A stretch of 64,000 nt of DNA from Cupriavidus sp. 2SB (lineage in GTDB: Bacteria; Pseudomonadota; Gammaproteobacteria; Burkholderiales; Burkholderiaceae), in NCBI RefSeq assembly GCF_005503625.1, contig NZ_SCMX01000024.1:1-64000 (forward strand), given 5' to 3'. Under the pieces are notes generated by a model. That model was given only the letters and a program-made list of their open reading frames with translations. It had not been told where the DNA came from and ran no database searches. Below, piece after piece: positions 24,158 through 32,271 of this stretch (the first letter of the stretch is position 1; each line of letters begins with the position of its first letter). A program made the position numbers and the translations under genes.

Positions 24158-26321
24158 ACCGGCCATGGGCACCGCCGCCATCGAGGACCTGGAAACAGCC
24201 CCGTCCAAGCGAAGCCCGCGCCGGCGGCGGCGCTCCGTCACGCGTCGGCAGCTGCATCGCGGGCATTTCGGATTCCTGCGGGCCATCATTCAGGGGCTGC
24301 ACGCACGGGCCATGTGGGAACGGTACCTGATGGAAGAGGGCGAAATCGAGGCCGATCAGGAACTGCTCGCACGCTCCCCGGAGGTTGAGGAGGCCGACTG
24401 CGACACCGATCCCGCCGCGCACGCCTTCGCCGCCCATCCCAAGGTCCGCCGGGTCACGGCGTGGCTGCGCAGCGAGCTCGTCGCCGCCGCGACCCGGGCC
24501 CAGCGCCCCGGTACCGCTCGCCGCCTGAAGCTGGAGGCCAAGGACCTCCGGAGGCTCGGCCAGAAGGGGCTGGGCCTGCCGTCGCTCGAGGAGTTTGTGG
24601 CCGAGACCGGCATGGACGGCTTTGGCGAGTCCGAGCAGCTGGCCGCCTACGAGGAGCGCTACGGCAACGCCCTGAAGCGGGAGTCCAAGCGTGCCCGGAT
24701 GATGCGTCGCCAGCTCGAGGCCATCGACTGGCTCGAGGAACGGTACGCCCAGCCCGTCCTCACGGGCGACGCCTGCCGCGCGTGGCTGGCGGAACCCCTC
24801 GCGGAGCGGCTGGAGGCGGCCGGCGTCCGGACGCTGGAAGATCTGCTCGATCGCATCGACGGCCTGGGCGCCGCCTGGGCGCGCGGCCTGCCGGCGATCG
24901 GCGCCGGCAAGGCGAGGGCAATCGAAGCTTTCCTGGCCACCCACGCGGAGACGCTGCGCCGGTCGGTCGGCAACCACGTGACCGTCCCGCGCCGCAAGCG
25001 CTACGCGCACGAGTTAGCCATGGTCGTCCCCCGCGGCAAGGAAAACGCTCTGGTCCCGCTCGACAAGCTTGTGCTGCCCGCCCATCTGGACGGTCGGGAC
25101 GGCGCCTACCGCCTGCCGCAGGCCCGCTGCCTAATCAACGCCCACAACGACTACGAGGCGGTGCTGTCCTGGCTGCGCTCCAAACCCGGCCTGGCGCCGG
25201 ACCAGATCTTGGGCCTGCGGGAAAAGCGCAAGGATGTCGGCACGGGGCAGGGGCCTTATGACTGGCTGCACTACCTGTCAAACACCCAGCGCGCGTACCG
25301 GAAGGAAGCGGAGCGCTTCCTGCTGTGGTCGATGCTGGCCAGGGGAAAGCCCTTGTCCTCCATGGACACGGATGACTGCATGGCGTACCGGGACTTTCTG
25401 GCCGACCCGCCGGAGGAATGGTGCGGCCCGCGCTCGCGGGAGCGTTGGACACCCCTCTGGCGGCCCTTCGAGGGACCGTTGAATCCCCGCGCCCAGGGCT
25501 ATGCGATCGGCGTCCTAGCCAACCTGTATGCCTACCTCAACGCCAAGAACTACCTGGCCGGCAACCCGTGGCAGGGCATCCACGTGCCGACCAGCGCCAA
25601 ACCGGAGCTGGACGTAGGCCGAAGCCTGACCGAGGACCAGTGGACCTTTGTCAAAGGATGTCTCGCTCGCCTGCCGGCTACGTCCATCCATCGGCGGCTG
25701 CAGGTTGCCTTGCCGCTGCTGTACTCGACCGGCCTGCGCCTGTCGGAGGTGGTCGCCGCCAGAACAGACGACCTGGAGTGGGTCTGCCTGGCCCAGCCCG
25801 GTACCGGCGATCGAGAGGAGGGCTGGTGGCTCAGCGTGATCGGCAAGGGGAACAAGCTGCGCCGCGTTCCGGTACCGGATGCCACGGTCGAGACGTTGGG
25901 CAAATACTTGGAATCCCGGGGGTTCGACCCTGATCCAGCCCGGTGCCGCGGTGTGGCGCTGCTGGGCCACGCAACCGACCAAGCGGAACGGGCAGGGGGG
26001 TGGGCCAAGGTAGACACGGCCCCCGCCGAGGCGGGATTGGCGGCGACCACGTTGTACCGGCAGATCAAGCGGTTCTTCCAGGCGTGTGCACTGGAGCTGG
26101 AAGCGGTCGACCCCCGGGGCGCCACCCGCCTGGCCGCGGCCAGCACACATTGGATGCGACACACCCATATTTCCCATGCGCTGGCTGCCGGCGCACCACT
26201 CGAGACAGTCAAGCAGAACGCGGGCCACGCTTCGCTCGATACCACCACCCGGTACGTCACTACCGAGGATGCGCGGCGTATGGCGGCAATGAAACGCTTC
26301 TTTGAAGGAGACAATGCATGA
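24141..26321 (+). CDS. Large tyrosine recombinase (integrase)
   Basis: This protein of 726 residues is far longer than typical phage integrases. The long N-terminal part includes a helix-hairpin-helix-like region (RTLEDLLDRIDGLG, then LPAIGAGKARAIEAF), like the DUF3701-containing integrases of Burkholderiales. A core-binding domain follows, then the catalytic domain: R533 in STGLRLSEVV, K569 in IGKGNK, H670-x-x-R673 in HWMRHTH, H696 in AGHASLDTTTRY and nucleophile Y705. All catalytic residues are present. It overlaps the HNH gene by 17 bases and the nucleotidyltransferase by 4 bases, so it belongs to the KAP-HNH operon. A paralogue is truncated at the window start. Confidence 0.93.
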   Translation: MPHQPEPAMGTAAIEDLETAPSKRSPRRRRRSVTRRQLHRGHFGFLRAIIQGLHARAMWERYLMEEGEIEADQELLARSPEVEEADCDTDPAAHAFAAHPKVRRVTAWLRSELVAAATRAQRPGTARRLKLEAKDLRRLGQKGLGLPSLEEFVAETGMDGFGESEQLAAYEERYGNALKRESKRARMMRRQLEAIDWLEERYAQPVLTGDACRAWLAEPLAERLEAAGVRTLEDLLDRIDGLGAAWARGLPAIGAGKARAIEAFLATHAETLRRSVGNHVTVPRRKRYAHELAMVVPRGKENALVPLDKLVLPAHLDGRDGAYRLPQARCLINAHNDYEAVLSWLRSKPGLAPDQILGLREKRKDVGTGQGPYDWLHYLSNTQRAYRKEAERFLLWSMLARGKPLSSMDTDDCMAYRDFLADPPEEWCGPRSRERWTPLWRPFEGPLNPRAQGYAIGVLANLYAYLNAKNYLAGNPWQGIHVPTSAKPELDVGRSLTEDQWTFVKGCLARLPATSIHRRLQVALPLLYSTGLRLSEVVAARTDDLEWVCLAQPGTGDREEGWWLSVIGKGNKLRRVPVPDATVETLGKYLESRGFDPDPARCRGVALLGHATDQAERAGGWAKVDTAPAEAGLAATTLYRQIKRFFQACALELEAVDPRGATRLAAASTHWMRHTHISHALAAGAPLETVKQNAGHASLDTTTRYVTTEDARRMAAMKRFFEGDNA

Positions 26322-26845
26322 CCCTGCTCCTGAACAACCAGCAGATGCGGTTCCTCCAGGCCATGGATGACGTCGGTGTGAAGTATCTGGTGATTGGCGG
26401 CTGGGCGTTGCGAGCTCACGGCGTCAATCGTCGAACCCATGACCTCGACGTGTGGGTGAGTCGATCAGGTGACAATCCAGAGCGGATTCACAAAGTTTTA
26501 TGCGGCATGTGCGGGCCAGGTGCAGATCGTTTCCTGGGGCCGCTACACGAACCTTTGAAACGGCTGGCGATGCCTGACGCGGCAAATCCTGAGATCGACA
26601 TCCTGACTTCCATCGGCGAGCTGGATTTCGATGCTGTCTACGCCGCAAGCAATATGGCAAACATCGGGACTATGCCGCTCCGCGTACCCAGTGCCGCCGA
26701 TCTATTGCGAACGAAACAAGTCGCAATTGCCTCGACGCAGGAGCGTATCGACAAAGCTGAATGGCATGGGCAAGAGCTCCACCAGGCCGAACTGCAGATG
26801 GCGAAGGACCAGGCTGATATCAATCTCTTGCAACATAAGCTATAA
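26318..26845 (+). CDS. AbiEii-like nucleotidyltransferase
   Basis: This protein of 175 residues carries the pol-beta-type nucleotidyltransferase motif GGWALRAHGVNRRTHDLDVW (G-G then D-x-D). Such proteins include AbiEii/MenA toxins of abortive infection and antibiotic adenylyltransferases. The length and the C-terminal helix region fit the short AbiEii-like group. Its ATG overlaps the recombinase stop (ATGA), so translation is coupled. No separate antitoxin gene is visible beside it, unlike AbiE. A role as the effector or a regulator of the KAP-HNH module is possible but unproved. Confidence 0.82.
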   Translation: MTLLLNNQQMRFLQAMDDVGVKYLVIGGWALRAHGVNRRTHDLDVWVSRSGDNPERIHKVLCGMCGPGADRFLGPLHEPLKRLAMPDAANPEIDILTSIGELDFDAVYAASNMANIGTMPLRVPSAADLLRTKQVAIASTQERIDKAEWHGQELHQAELQMAKDQADINLLQHKL

Positions 26846-27014
26846 GTTCGCCACCTCGACAACGTGAACGGTCATCCGTGTCCAGCACGCTAGAGCTTCC
26901 CCACCTCGAATAGGTAGATGGGATCGCGCACGGGCTTAGGCAAGCCGTTTACTTAGCGTGGAACCTTGCGAGGAAACCGGCTAGGATTGACCTTCTTTAA
27001 CTACAGGGAAACCT

Positions 27015-27245
27015 ATGAAATACGAATACACCTTTATGGACATGACCCACGCTGTCGAGGGCGAACCCGAAACCGCCACCATGCTCCTTCAGATCACCAC
27101 GGACGTGCCGGTACCTCACCTGGACAAGGGCAATACGGTGCGCCCCAAGAACGCACCAGTTGCCTGGCTCGTCGATCGAGTGTCCATGAACCTGGAAAAG
27201 CTCGGCGAAGGCGTTATCGGCATCGCCGTCTTCGTAGTTCGCTAA
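27015..27245 (+). CDS. Small unknown protein
   Basis: This protein of 76 residues (MKYEYTFMDMTHAVEGEPET) has an alternating strand pattern and ends in a hydrophobic strand IGIAVFVVR. A weak GGGAAA site precedes the ATG. No family is recognised. The 169 bases before it show no gene. Confidence 0.5.
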   Translation: MKYEYTFMDMTHAVEGEPETATMLLQITTDVPVPHLDKGNTVRPKNAPVAWLVDRVSMNLEKLGEGVIGIAVFVVR

Positions 27246-27310
27246 GTCGAAAACAACCGCTCTACCACCACGCGGCAAGATAGGGCGGTGCTGAAGCCTC
27301 TCTCCCGATC

Positions 27311-27808
27311 ATGTCTTTTTACTCGCTCGAACTTCCCGTTTTCCAGGAGCTCGCCACCACATCATCCCCGATGCTGGTAACGGTCGACTCGCCCGAGTGG
27401 GCGAGGAACGCGTCAGAGCAATTGGGCTACTATTTCAAGCGCGAACTGGGGTTCGATTTTCCTCCGATGGAAGCCAGCGAACGAAGGGGGCATTCCAGCT
27501 TTGCGCCATACGAGATCTACCTCTTTCACGAGACCGCGTACGACCTCCTAGAGGAAGACGGTCCCGTTTCTAATCGCGTATTCGGCGCATGTGGACTACG
27601 ACACGCCACCTTCGAGAACGAAACCGAGCCCCGGTGGGAAATGCAATGGGTATGGCTGCACCCGTTTTTCCGGCATCGCGGCCACCTGGCCAAAGTCTGG
27701 CCGTTTCTCCGTCAGCGATACGGAGACTTCCTCATCCAAAGGCCGTTGTCTCCTGGCATGGAAACATTCATCGCCAAACACGATACCGCTCACCGCCCGC
27801 TTGACTAA
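27311..27808 (+). CDS. GNAT-like N-acetyltransferase fold protein
   Basis: This protein of 165 residues has in its second half a GNAT-like pattern: the strand VFGACGLRHATFE, the strand MQWVWLHPFFRHRG, then a helix LAKVWPFLRQRYG. It matches the WVHP-x-x-R-x-x-G acetyl-CoA-binding layout seen in ESCO-type and other acetyltransferases. The substrate is unknown and the neighbours do not suggest one. Assignment is by motif only. Confidence 0.6.
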   Translation: MSFYSLELPVFQELATTSSPMLVTVDSPEWARNASEQLGYYFKRELGFDFPPMEASERRGHSSFAPYEIYLFHETAYDLLEEDGPVSNRVFGACGLRHATFENETEPRWEMQWVWLHPFFRHRGHLAKVWPFLRQRYGDFLIQRPLSPGMETFIAKHDTAHRPLD

Positions 27809-27930
27809 GCAGCGCCCTTAACTGTGTATAAGTTCACCGGCCAGACGACGTCACGCGTTAGGAAAACCGTCTCTTGAGGAAGAAGATCAAGGGCTGAAAA
27901 TGGAGATCCAACAAACAACGGAAGCACCCA

Positions 27931-28158
27931 ATGCTCAAACGAATCAAGCGCTGGTACGTAGGTGAGTGGATTATTGAACCGGGTACCTTAGTCGGCGACA
28001 CGGCGTCTCCCATCTGGCCATCAGCGTATAGGGAGTATCACTGGACTGCTAGGACAGTGCGGTTCGCCGCCAGGGCGATCAAGAGGCGGGGCGGCAACGT
28101 CCTAGTCGTCCTCAGCTGCCTCGCCTCGTGTGTGGCCATCGCCGACTACGCTTTTTAG
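27931..28158 (+). CDS. Small putative membrane protein
   Basis: This protein of 75 residues has a basic N-terminus (MLKRIKRWYVGEW) and a C-terminal hydrophobic segment (NVLVVLSCLASCVAIADY) that could span a membrane. No family is recognised. The stretch 28159-28448 after it holds no gene that I can support. Confidence 0.5.
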   Translation: MLKRIKRWYVGEWIIEPGTLVGDTASPIWPSAYREYHWTARTVRFAARAIKRRGGNVLVVLSCLASCVAIADYAF

Positions 28159-28448
28159 TAGGCGGACCCGCCGCTAGCCCCTCGGCCGGTCCACGGACGG
28201 CCCGGCGTCGATTGACGCTCTTCGCACTGAAATCGAGGCTTCCTTGTGCTTGTAGAAGCTTCAACTTGGACCATGAAGCCCGGCATCCTCATGTGATCTA
28301 TTGTTGTTGTCTAGGCTAAGTTGAAATGTCCAAGCGGACTTCCTGATTTAGCCCCTACAAGTTGTTGGATACATAACATTTATTACGTTAAATTCGAGGA
28401 CGAGGCCGACGTGCCAACGGCACTCTCTCGCCTGGCCGTTGCGTTTGA

Positions 28449-28571
28449 ACCTACAATGAGCGCCACCCGCACAAAGCCCTGAAATATCGCTCACCGCGCG
28501 AGTTCAGACGGACTGCAGTGTCATCAACCTAGCGGTGTCTGCGTGTCCTGAGGTACAGGGGCAACTCCAGT
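28449..28571 (+). mobile_element. Remnant of an IS3-family element (3' end)
   Basis: The frame from 28452 reads YNERHPHKALKYRSPREFRR and ends at TAG 28530-28532. This is the C-terminal signature of IS3-family transposases. About 40 bases later comes GTACAGGGGCAACTCCA (to 28569), typical of the terminal repeat of IS3-family members. The 5' part of the element is missing. Confidence 0.75.
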
Positions 28572-28596
28572 CATTCCAAACTGGTTTTTCGGACTG

Positions 28597-28728
28597 ATGA
28601 TGTTGCTAGCGTTTGCACTGTGTGCATTTGGAGCGGTGCTTACCGATACCAAATCCGCCCGCATTGTTCAAAGTACCATGGCCGTGGTGGGGTTCACGGG
28701 GATTGCATGTTTTATCTTGAAGCCGTAG
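28597..28728 (+). CDS. Tiny hydrophobic protein
   Basis: This frame of 43 residues (MMLLAFALCAFGAVLTDTKS, then AVVGFTGIACFILKP) has two hydrophobic segments. It begins just outside the IS remnant. There is no clear ribosome-binding site; it could be a real membrane peptide or chance. Confidence 0.35.
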   Translation: MMLLAFALCAFGAVLTDTKSARIVQSTMAVVGFTGIACFILKP

Positions 28729-28841
28729 TGGCGGTGCAAGACCACTGCGGCTACGTCATCCAGCGCGACCCGCGCTGACAACAACACCGGCGCATGCGCG
28801 TCCCGCACCGGCCGGCAAGCCGGAAGACACAAAGGAGCAGC

Positions 28842-29018
28842 ATGGAGTACCAGATCGTGAAGGTGGGCGAGCCAATGGGTGTGAATGCAGCTATTACCGA
28901 GTTGATGAAGCTCGTAAATGCCGCGACTGCCAACGGCTGGAAGCCTACAGGCGGCGTTTCTATCACGATGGTTGGCGGTGTCACAGTCGGCTGCCAAGCA
29001 ATGGTCCGCGAGGACTGA
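28842..29018 (+). CDS. DUF1737-like small protein
   Basis: This protein of 58 residues (MEYQIVKVGEPMGVNAAITE, then LVNAATANGWKPTGGVSI) fits the DUF1737 pattern of a strand, a helix and GW-x-P-x-GG. AAAGGAG stands 7 bases before the ATG. The domain has no known function. A terminator follows. Confidence 0.75.
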   Translation: MEYQIVKVGEPMGVNAAITELMKLVNAATANGWKPTGGVSITMVGGVTVGCQAMVRED

Positions 29019-29061
29019 GCAAACCGCCACAATTGACGCCAGCAGCGAGCGTCACGGTAGG

Positions 29062-29085
29062 GCCGCCCGTAAGGCGGCTTTTTTT
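29062..29085 (+). terminator. Terminator after the DUF1737-like gene
   Basis: GCCGCC pairs with GGCGGC across CGTAA and is followed by seven T residues. Confidence 0.85.
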
Positions 29086-29279
29086 ACGACACGCGCCCCT
29101 GCCGATAACTGTGCTTATCGGCATGGCGGCAAACACGCTTTTCCAGGCTGTGAGAGCTTATGTTAAATAATATCTGTGCTTACGCTTTGTAGACTGCAAC
29201 GCCGGTCAACGCCTTTGCCTGCATCGCCGCCTGCCACCTTTGCTCTGGGGCTGTGCGCTATTAAGCTGCCCTCCGCGGG

Positions 29280-29996
29280 TCAAGCCGGTGCACCGCCTTC
29301 AGCACCTCGGCGCTTTTGCCTTACAGGGATCTGCGGCTTCAGCTTGCCAACCTGGCCGTCGAGGATAAAGTTCCGGTGGCAGAAAGCTTCAACGATCTCC
29401 ATCATCGTCGCTAGTTGCTCTGGCCGCGGCTTCCAACCCCGATGTGCTGCTGCACCGCCGGCATCGGCAAGAATAGCCAACGCCTCTTTCTCCGCCTCCC
29501 CCACTTTTCCGGAGACGTAAAGAGCGTTTAGTTTCTCTTGAAAAGTCTTAGCTGGGTCGATGCCCAAAAGCTCTGTCGCGCGGTCGAAAGCTGTTCTCAT
29601 TCCTGTAGCAGAGAGAACCGGCAGATCAGCGTCCAAGCCGGAATACACCTCCTGTAGGATGCTGTGCAGGACATTGTCGATGGCGCCTAGCTCGTCCAGC
29701 CACGAAGGACGGATGCGTTTCAAGGGAGATGGCCAGTACGAATATTCGGCCTCGTAAACTTCCTGTAGATGGCCGGCGGCATCGTAGTGATAATTGACGT
29801 TCTCGGAGAAGACCTCAGCACTCTGAAAGTAAACACTGTCGCAACCCCGGCATTTCAGAATGCGATAGTCAATTTGCCCCCAGATGGGATGTTCATCGTC
29901 CTGCCATTTATGTTGATAAGTGGCGACGATCTCGGCATTCTTCCCTGCCCCGCATTCAGGACAGTGTCCCTTGATTATCGTTTCTACGACGGACAT
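29280..29996 (-). CDS. DUF4145-domain protein
   Basis: This protein of 238 residues has an N-terminal zinc-ribbon-like part (GHCPECGAGKN and LKCRGCDSVYF). A helical DUF4145 region follows: LSATGMRTAFDRATELLGI, then the NALYVSGKVGEAEKEALAIL helix and GGAAAHRG. DUF4145 proteins are frequent in defence and mobile regions, sometimes fused to restriction subunits, but this one stands alone. No function can be assigned. Confidence 0.85.
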   Translation of the reverse strand: MSVVETIIKGHCPECGAGKNAEIVATYQHKWQDDEHPIWGQIDYRILKCRGCDSVYFQSAEVFSENVNYHYDAAGHLQEVYEAEYSYWPSPLKRIRPSWLDELGAIDNVLHSILQEVYSGLDADLPVLSATGMRTAFDRATELLGIDPAKTFQEKLNALYVSGKVGEAEKEALAILADAGGAAAHRGWKPRPEQLATMMEIVEAFCHRNFILDGQVGKLKPQIPVRQKRRGAEGGAPA

Positions 29997-30166
29997 TAGT
30001 TTTTCTCTCTAGTGTTTCTAGACGAAGCCTGGGTGCACGCGACGTTCGGATCGGCGAACATTATAGACACCGCGTCGCACAGATCACATCCACCGTAGGA
30101 CCAGCGCCGATACCGCGAGCCCTTTCAGACGCCGAAGATTCCATTATCAAGACAGCGGAGGCGATC

Positions 30167-30391
30167 ATGTCCGGAAAAAACATCCATGTAGTACCCGCCG
30201 GTGAACAAGGTTGGGCCGTCGAGGCCGCTGGGGGCGGAAGGCGTGAGACTTTTGATACACAGGAAGCCGCGATTCAGGCCGGCACCGAGCGCGCCAAGGC
30301 CGACAAGGTTGAACTGCTTATCCACGGCCGCGACGGCCAGATTCGAGAGCGCAACTCCTTCGGCAACGACCCGCGTAATATCCCGGGCTAA
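30167..30391 (+). CDS. DUF2188-domain protein
   Basis: This protein of 74 residues has the DUF2188 pattern: HVVPAGEQGWAVEAAGGGR, a helix TQEAAIQAGTERAK, then ELLIHGRDGQIRERNSFGND. A GGAGG site lies 5 bases before ATG. The domain is common and functionally unknown. Here it precedes the end-joining genes. Confidence 0.85.
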   Translation: MSGKNIHVVPAGEQGWAVEAAGGGRRETFDTQEAAIQAGTERAKADKVELLIHGRDGQIRERNSFGNDPRNIPG

Positions 30392-30557
30392 CCTAAGCCC
30401 TTGATCAACACTTTTCTGCCGGTGAGTTCCCCGGCGGCCCGCCTCTGCGGATGCGCTACGTCGGTGGGTGGCGGGTAAGGTAATGCGCTTTTCGCCTACT
30501 GTCGGCGACAGTTGGATTGACTACTCTGCTGGTATCCCCCCATTTCAGGAGTGCAAG

Positions 30558-31460
30558 ATGGCTGCGCGCTCTATCGCCTCGCTGTCGATCAGCTTCGGTC
30601 TCGTTTCGATACCAGTAAAGGTGTTCTCCGCAACCGAGAGCAAAGCTGCGATCGGGTTCAACCTCCTGCACAAAGGGTGTGGATCTAGGTTGCGGCAACA
30701 GTACATCTGCCAGCGCGAAGGTGTGGTGGTCGATCGAGCTGACATGGTGAAAGGTTACGAGTTCGAGAAGGACAAGTACGTCATCTTCGAGCCCGATGAA
30801 CTGAAAGCCCTCGAAGAAGCCACTCAGCACACCATCGACATCATTGCCTTCATGCCGTTGGCTGCGATCGACCCAATCTACTACGACAAGGCGTACTACC
30901 TGGGGCCAGACAAACGCGGCGGCAAGCCTTACAGCCTGCTATCGGAAGCGCTGCGCGCGACTGGCAAATGCGCGTTGGCTAAATGGAACTGGAAGGGCAA
31001 GCAATACATGGTGCAAATCCGCGTCGGCGACGATGGTCTGATCCTGCAGCAGCTCCTTTACGCAGACGAAGTTCGCTCGATGGCGGATCTGCACGTTGAA
31101 ACCGTCGGCGTGTCCAAGGCAGAACTTTCGCTCGCCGAACAACTGATTGAGCAAAACTCGGTCGCCGGATACGAGCCGTCCGAGTACACCGACGAGGAAA
31201 AGCAACGCATCCTCGCGCAAATCGACAAAAAGATTGCAGGCCAGGACATCACGGTGGCATCCGAAGCGCCCGGGGCCGCTACCGGCGCCGAGGTCATCGA
31301 TCTGATGGATGCGCTTCGAAAGAGCATTGGCTCCACTAAGGCGGCGCCTGCCGCGAAGAGCGAGGCTAAGGAAACCACTAAGGCCCCGGCGCGTCGAAGC
31401 GCGAAGCGTGCGGAGCCCGCGCCAGTTGCACCGGCAAAGAAGACAAGGAAGCAAGCGTGA
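30558..31460 (+). CDS. ku: Ku protein for non-homologous end joining
   Basis: This bacterial Ku of 300 residues begins MAARSIASLSISFGLVSIPV at ATG 30558 (upstream AGGAG). It has the Ku core around KGYEFEKDKYVIFEPDELKA and DPIYYDKAYYLGPDKRG, and a basic Ala/Lys/Pro-rich tail that may contact DNA. It binds double-strand ends and recruits LigD, encoded two genes downstream. The next gene overlaps by one base. Confidence 0.95.
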   Translation: MAARSIASLSISFGLVSIPVKVFSATESKAAIGFNLLHKGCGSRLRQQYICQREGVVVDRADMVKGYEFEKDKYVIFEPDELKALEEATQHTIDIIAFMPLAAIDPIYYDKAYYLGPDKRGGKPYSLLSEALRATGKCALAKWNWKGKQYMVQIRVGDDGLILQQLLYADEVRSMADLHVETVGVSKAELSLAEQLIEQNSVAGYEPSEYTDEEKQRILAQIDKKIAGQDITVASEAPGAATGAEVIDLMDALRKSIGSTKAAPAAKSEAKETTKAPARRSAKRAEPAPVAPAKKTRKQA

Positions 31461-32254
31461 TGCGTACCTACTCCTTACGCGAGGTCCTTGACCTTATCGG
31501 CATACCGCGAAGCGCTGTAATGGGCCTCGTCGCCGCCGGAGTGGTCGCGCCTGAGCGAGGCGGACATGGCGAGTATTGTTTTGGCTTCCGCGATCTGGTT
31601 GTGTTGCGGACCGCCGCGGCGTTACGGAAATCGCATATCTCCGCAGGCCGCATCAAGGAGTCGTTGCTTCGTACCAAAGCTATCACCGACAGCGCGTCTG
31701 CTGCGTCGTTGCGTGCCGAAGGTCGAAACATCGTAGCCCGCGCCAGAGGCGACGAGTGGCTGGCAGACTCCGGGCAAATGCGGTTTCAGCTATCGCAAAC
31801 ACGGGAACCCGCTGACGTCGTCACGCATCGGGATAACGACGCGACAGAAGCATACCGGCTCTACGAGGCCGGCAGGCTATTCGAACGGCAAGCGCGGCAT
31901 GCGGAGGCTGAGGACGCTTACCGCAAGGCGCTTAAGCTCGATCCCTCATTGCACGCGGCGTGGGTAGACCTCAGTGCTTTGCTTTGCGACCATGGCAATT
32001 GTGGAGAAGCATTAAGGCTGCTGGCAGAGGCACGTATTCGATTTCCGGAAAGTACCGCACTGCTCTTCAATCAGGCACTGGCATTGGAAGACCTCGGTGA
32101 TTGCATTGGCGCGCAGCATGCCTACCACGATTGCCTGCGTCTAGACCCATTGAATGCCGATGCCCATTTCAACCTGGGCCGACTGTACGACTGCGCGGGT
32201 CGCCCTCAGGAGGCTTTGCGCCACTATAACCAGTATCGGATGATCACGAACTGA
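31460..32254 (+). CDS. MerR-type HTH protein fused to TPR repeats
   Basis: This protein of 264 residues has an N-terminal MerR-like winged helix (YSLREVLDLIGIPRSAVMGL, with FGFRDLVVLRTAAALRKSHI). Three tetratricopeptide repeats lie at about residues 125-264, for example AYRLYEAGRLFERQARHAEA and NADAHFNLGRLYDCAGR. Its start overlaps the ku stop and ligD follows after 17 bases. It is therefore part of the end-joining operon and could regulate it or scaffold the proteins. Confidence 0.85.
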   Translation: MRTYSLREVLDLIGIPRSAVMGLVAAGVVAPERGGHGEYCFGFRDLVVLRTAAALRKSHISAGRIKESLLRTKAITDSASAASLRAEGRNIVARARGDEWLADSGQMRFQLSQTREPADVVTHRDNDATEAYRLYEAGRLFERQARHAEAEDAYRKALKLDPSLHAAWVDLSALLCDHGNCGEALRLLAEARIRFPESTALLFNQALALEDLGDCIGAQHAYHDCLRLDPLNADAHFNLGRLYDCAGRPQEALRHYNQYRMITN

Positions 32255-32271
32255 GACAGGGAGTCGAGGGC

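Noticed and set aside
28321-28448. Possible 5' part of the IS3 remnant
   Set aside because: Stops occur in every frame and no transposase motif is visible upstream of 28449.
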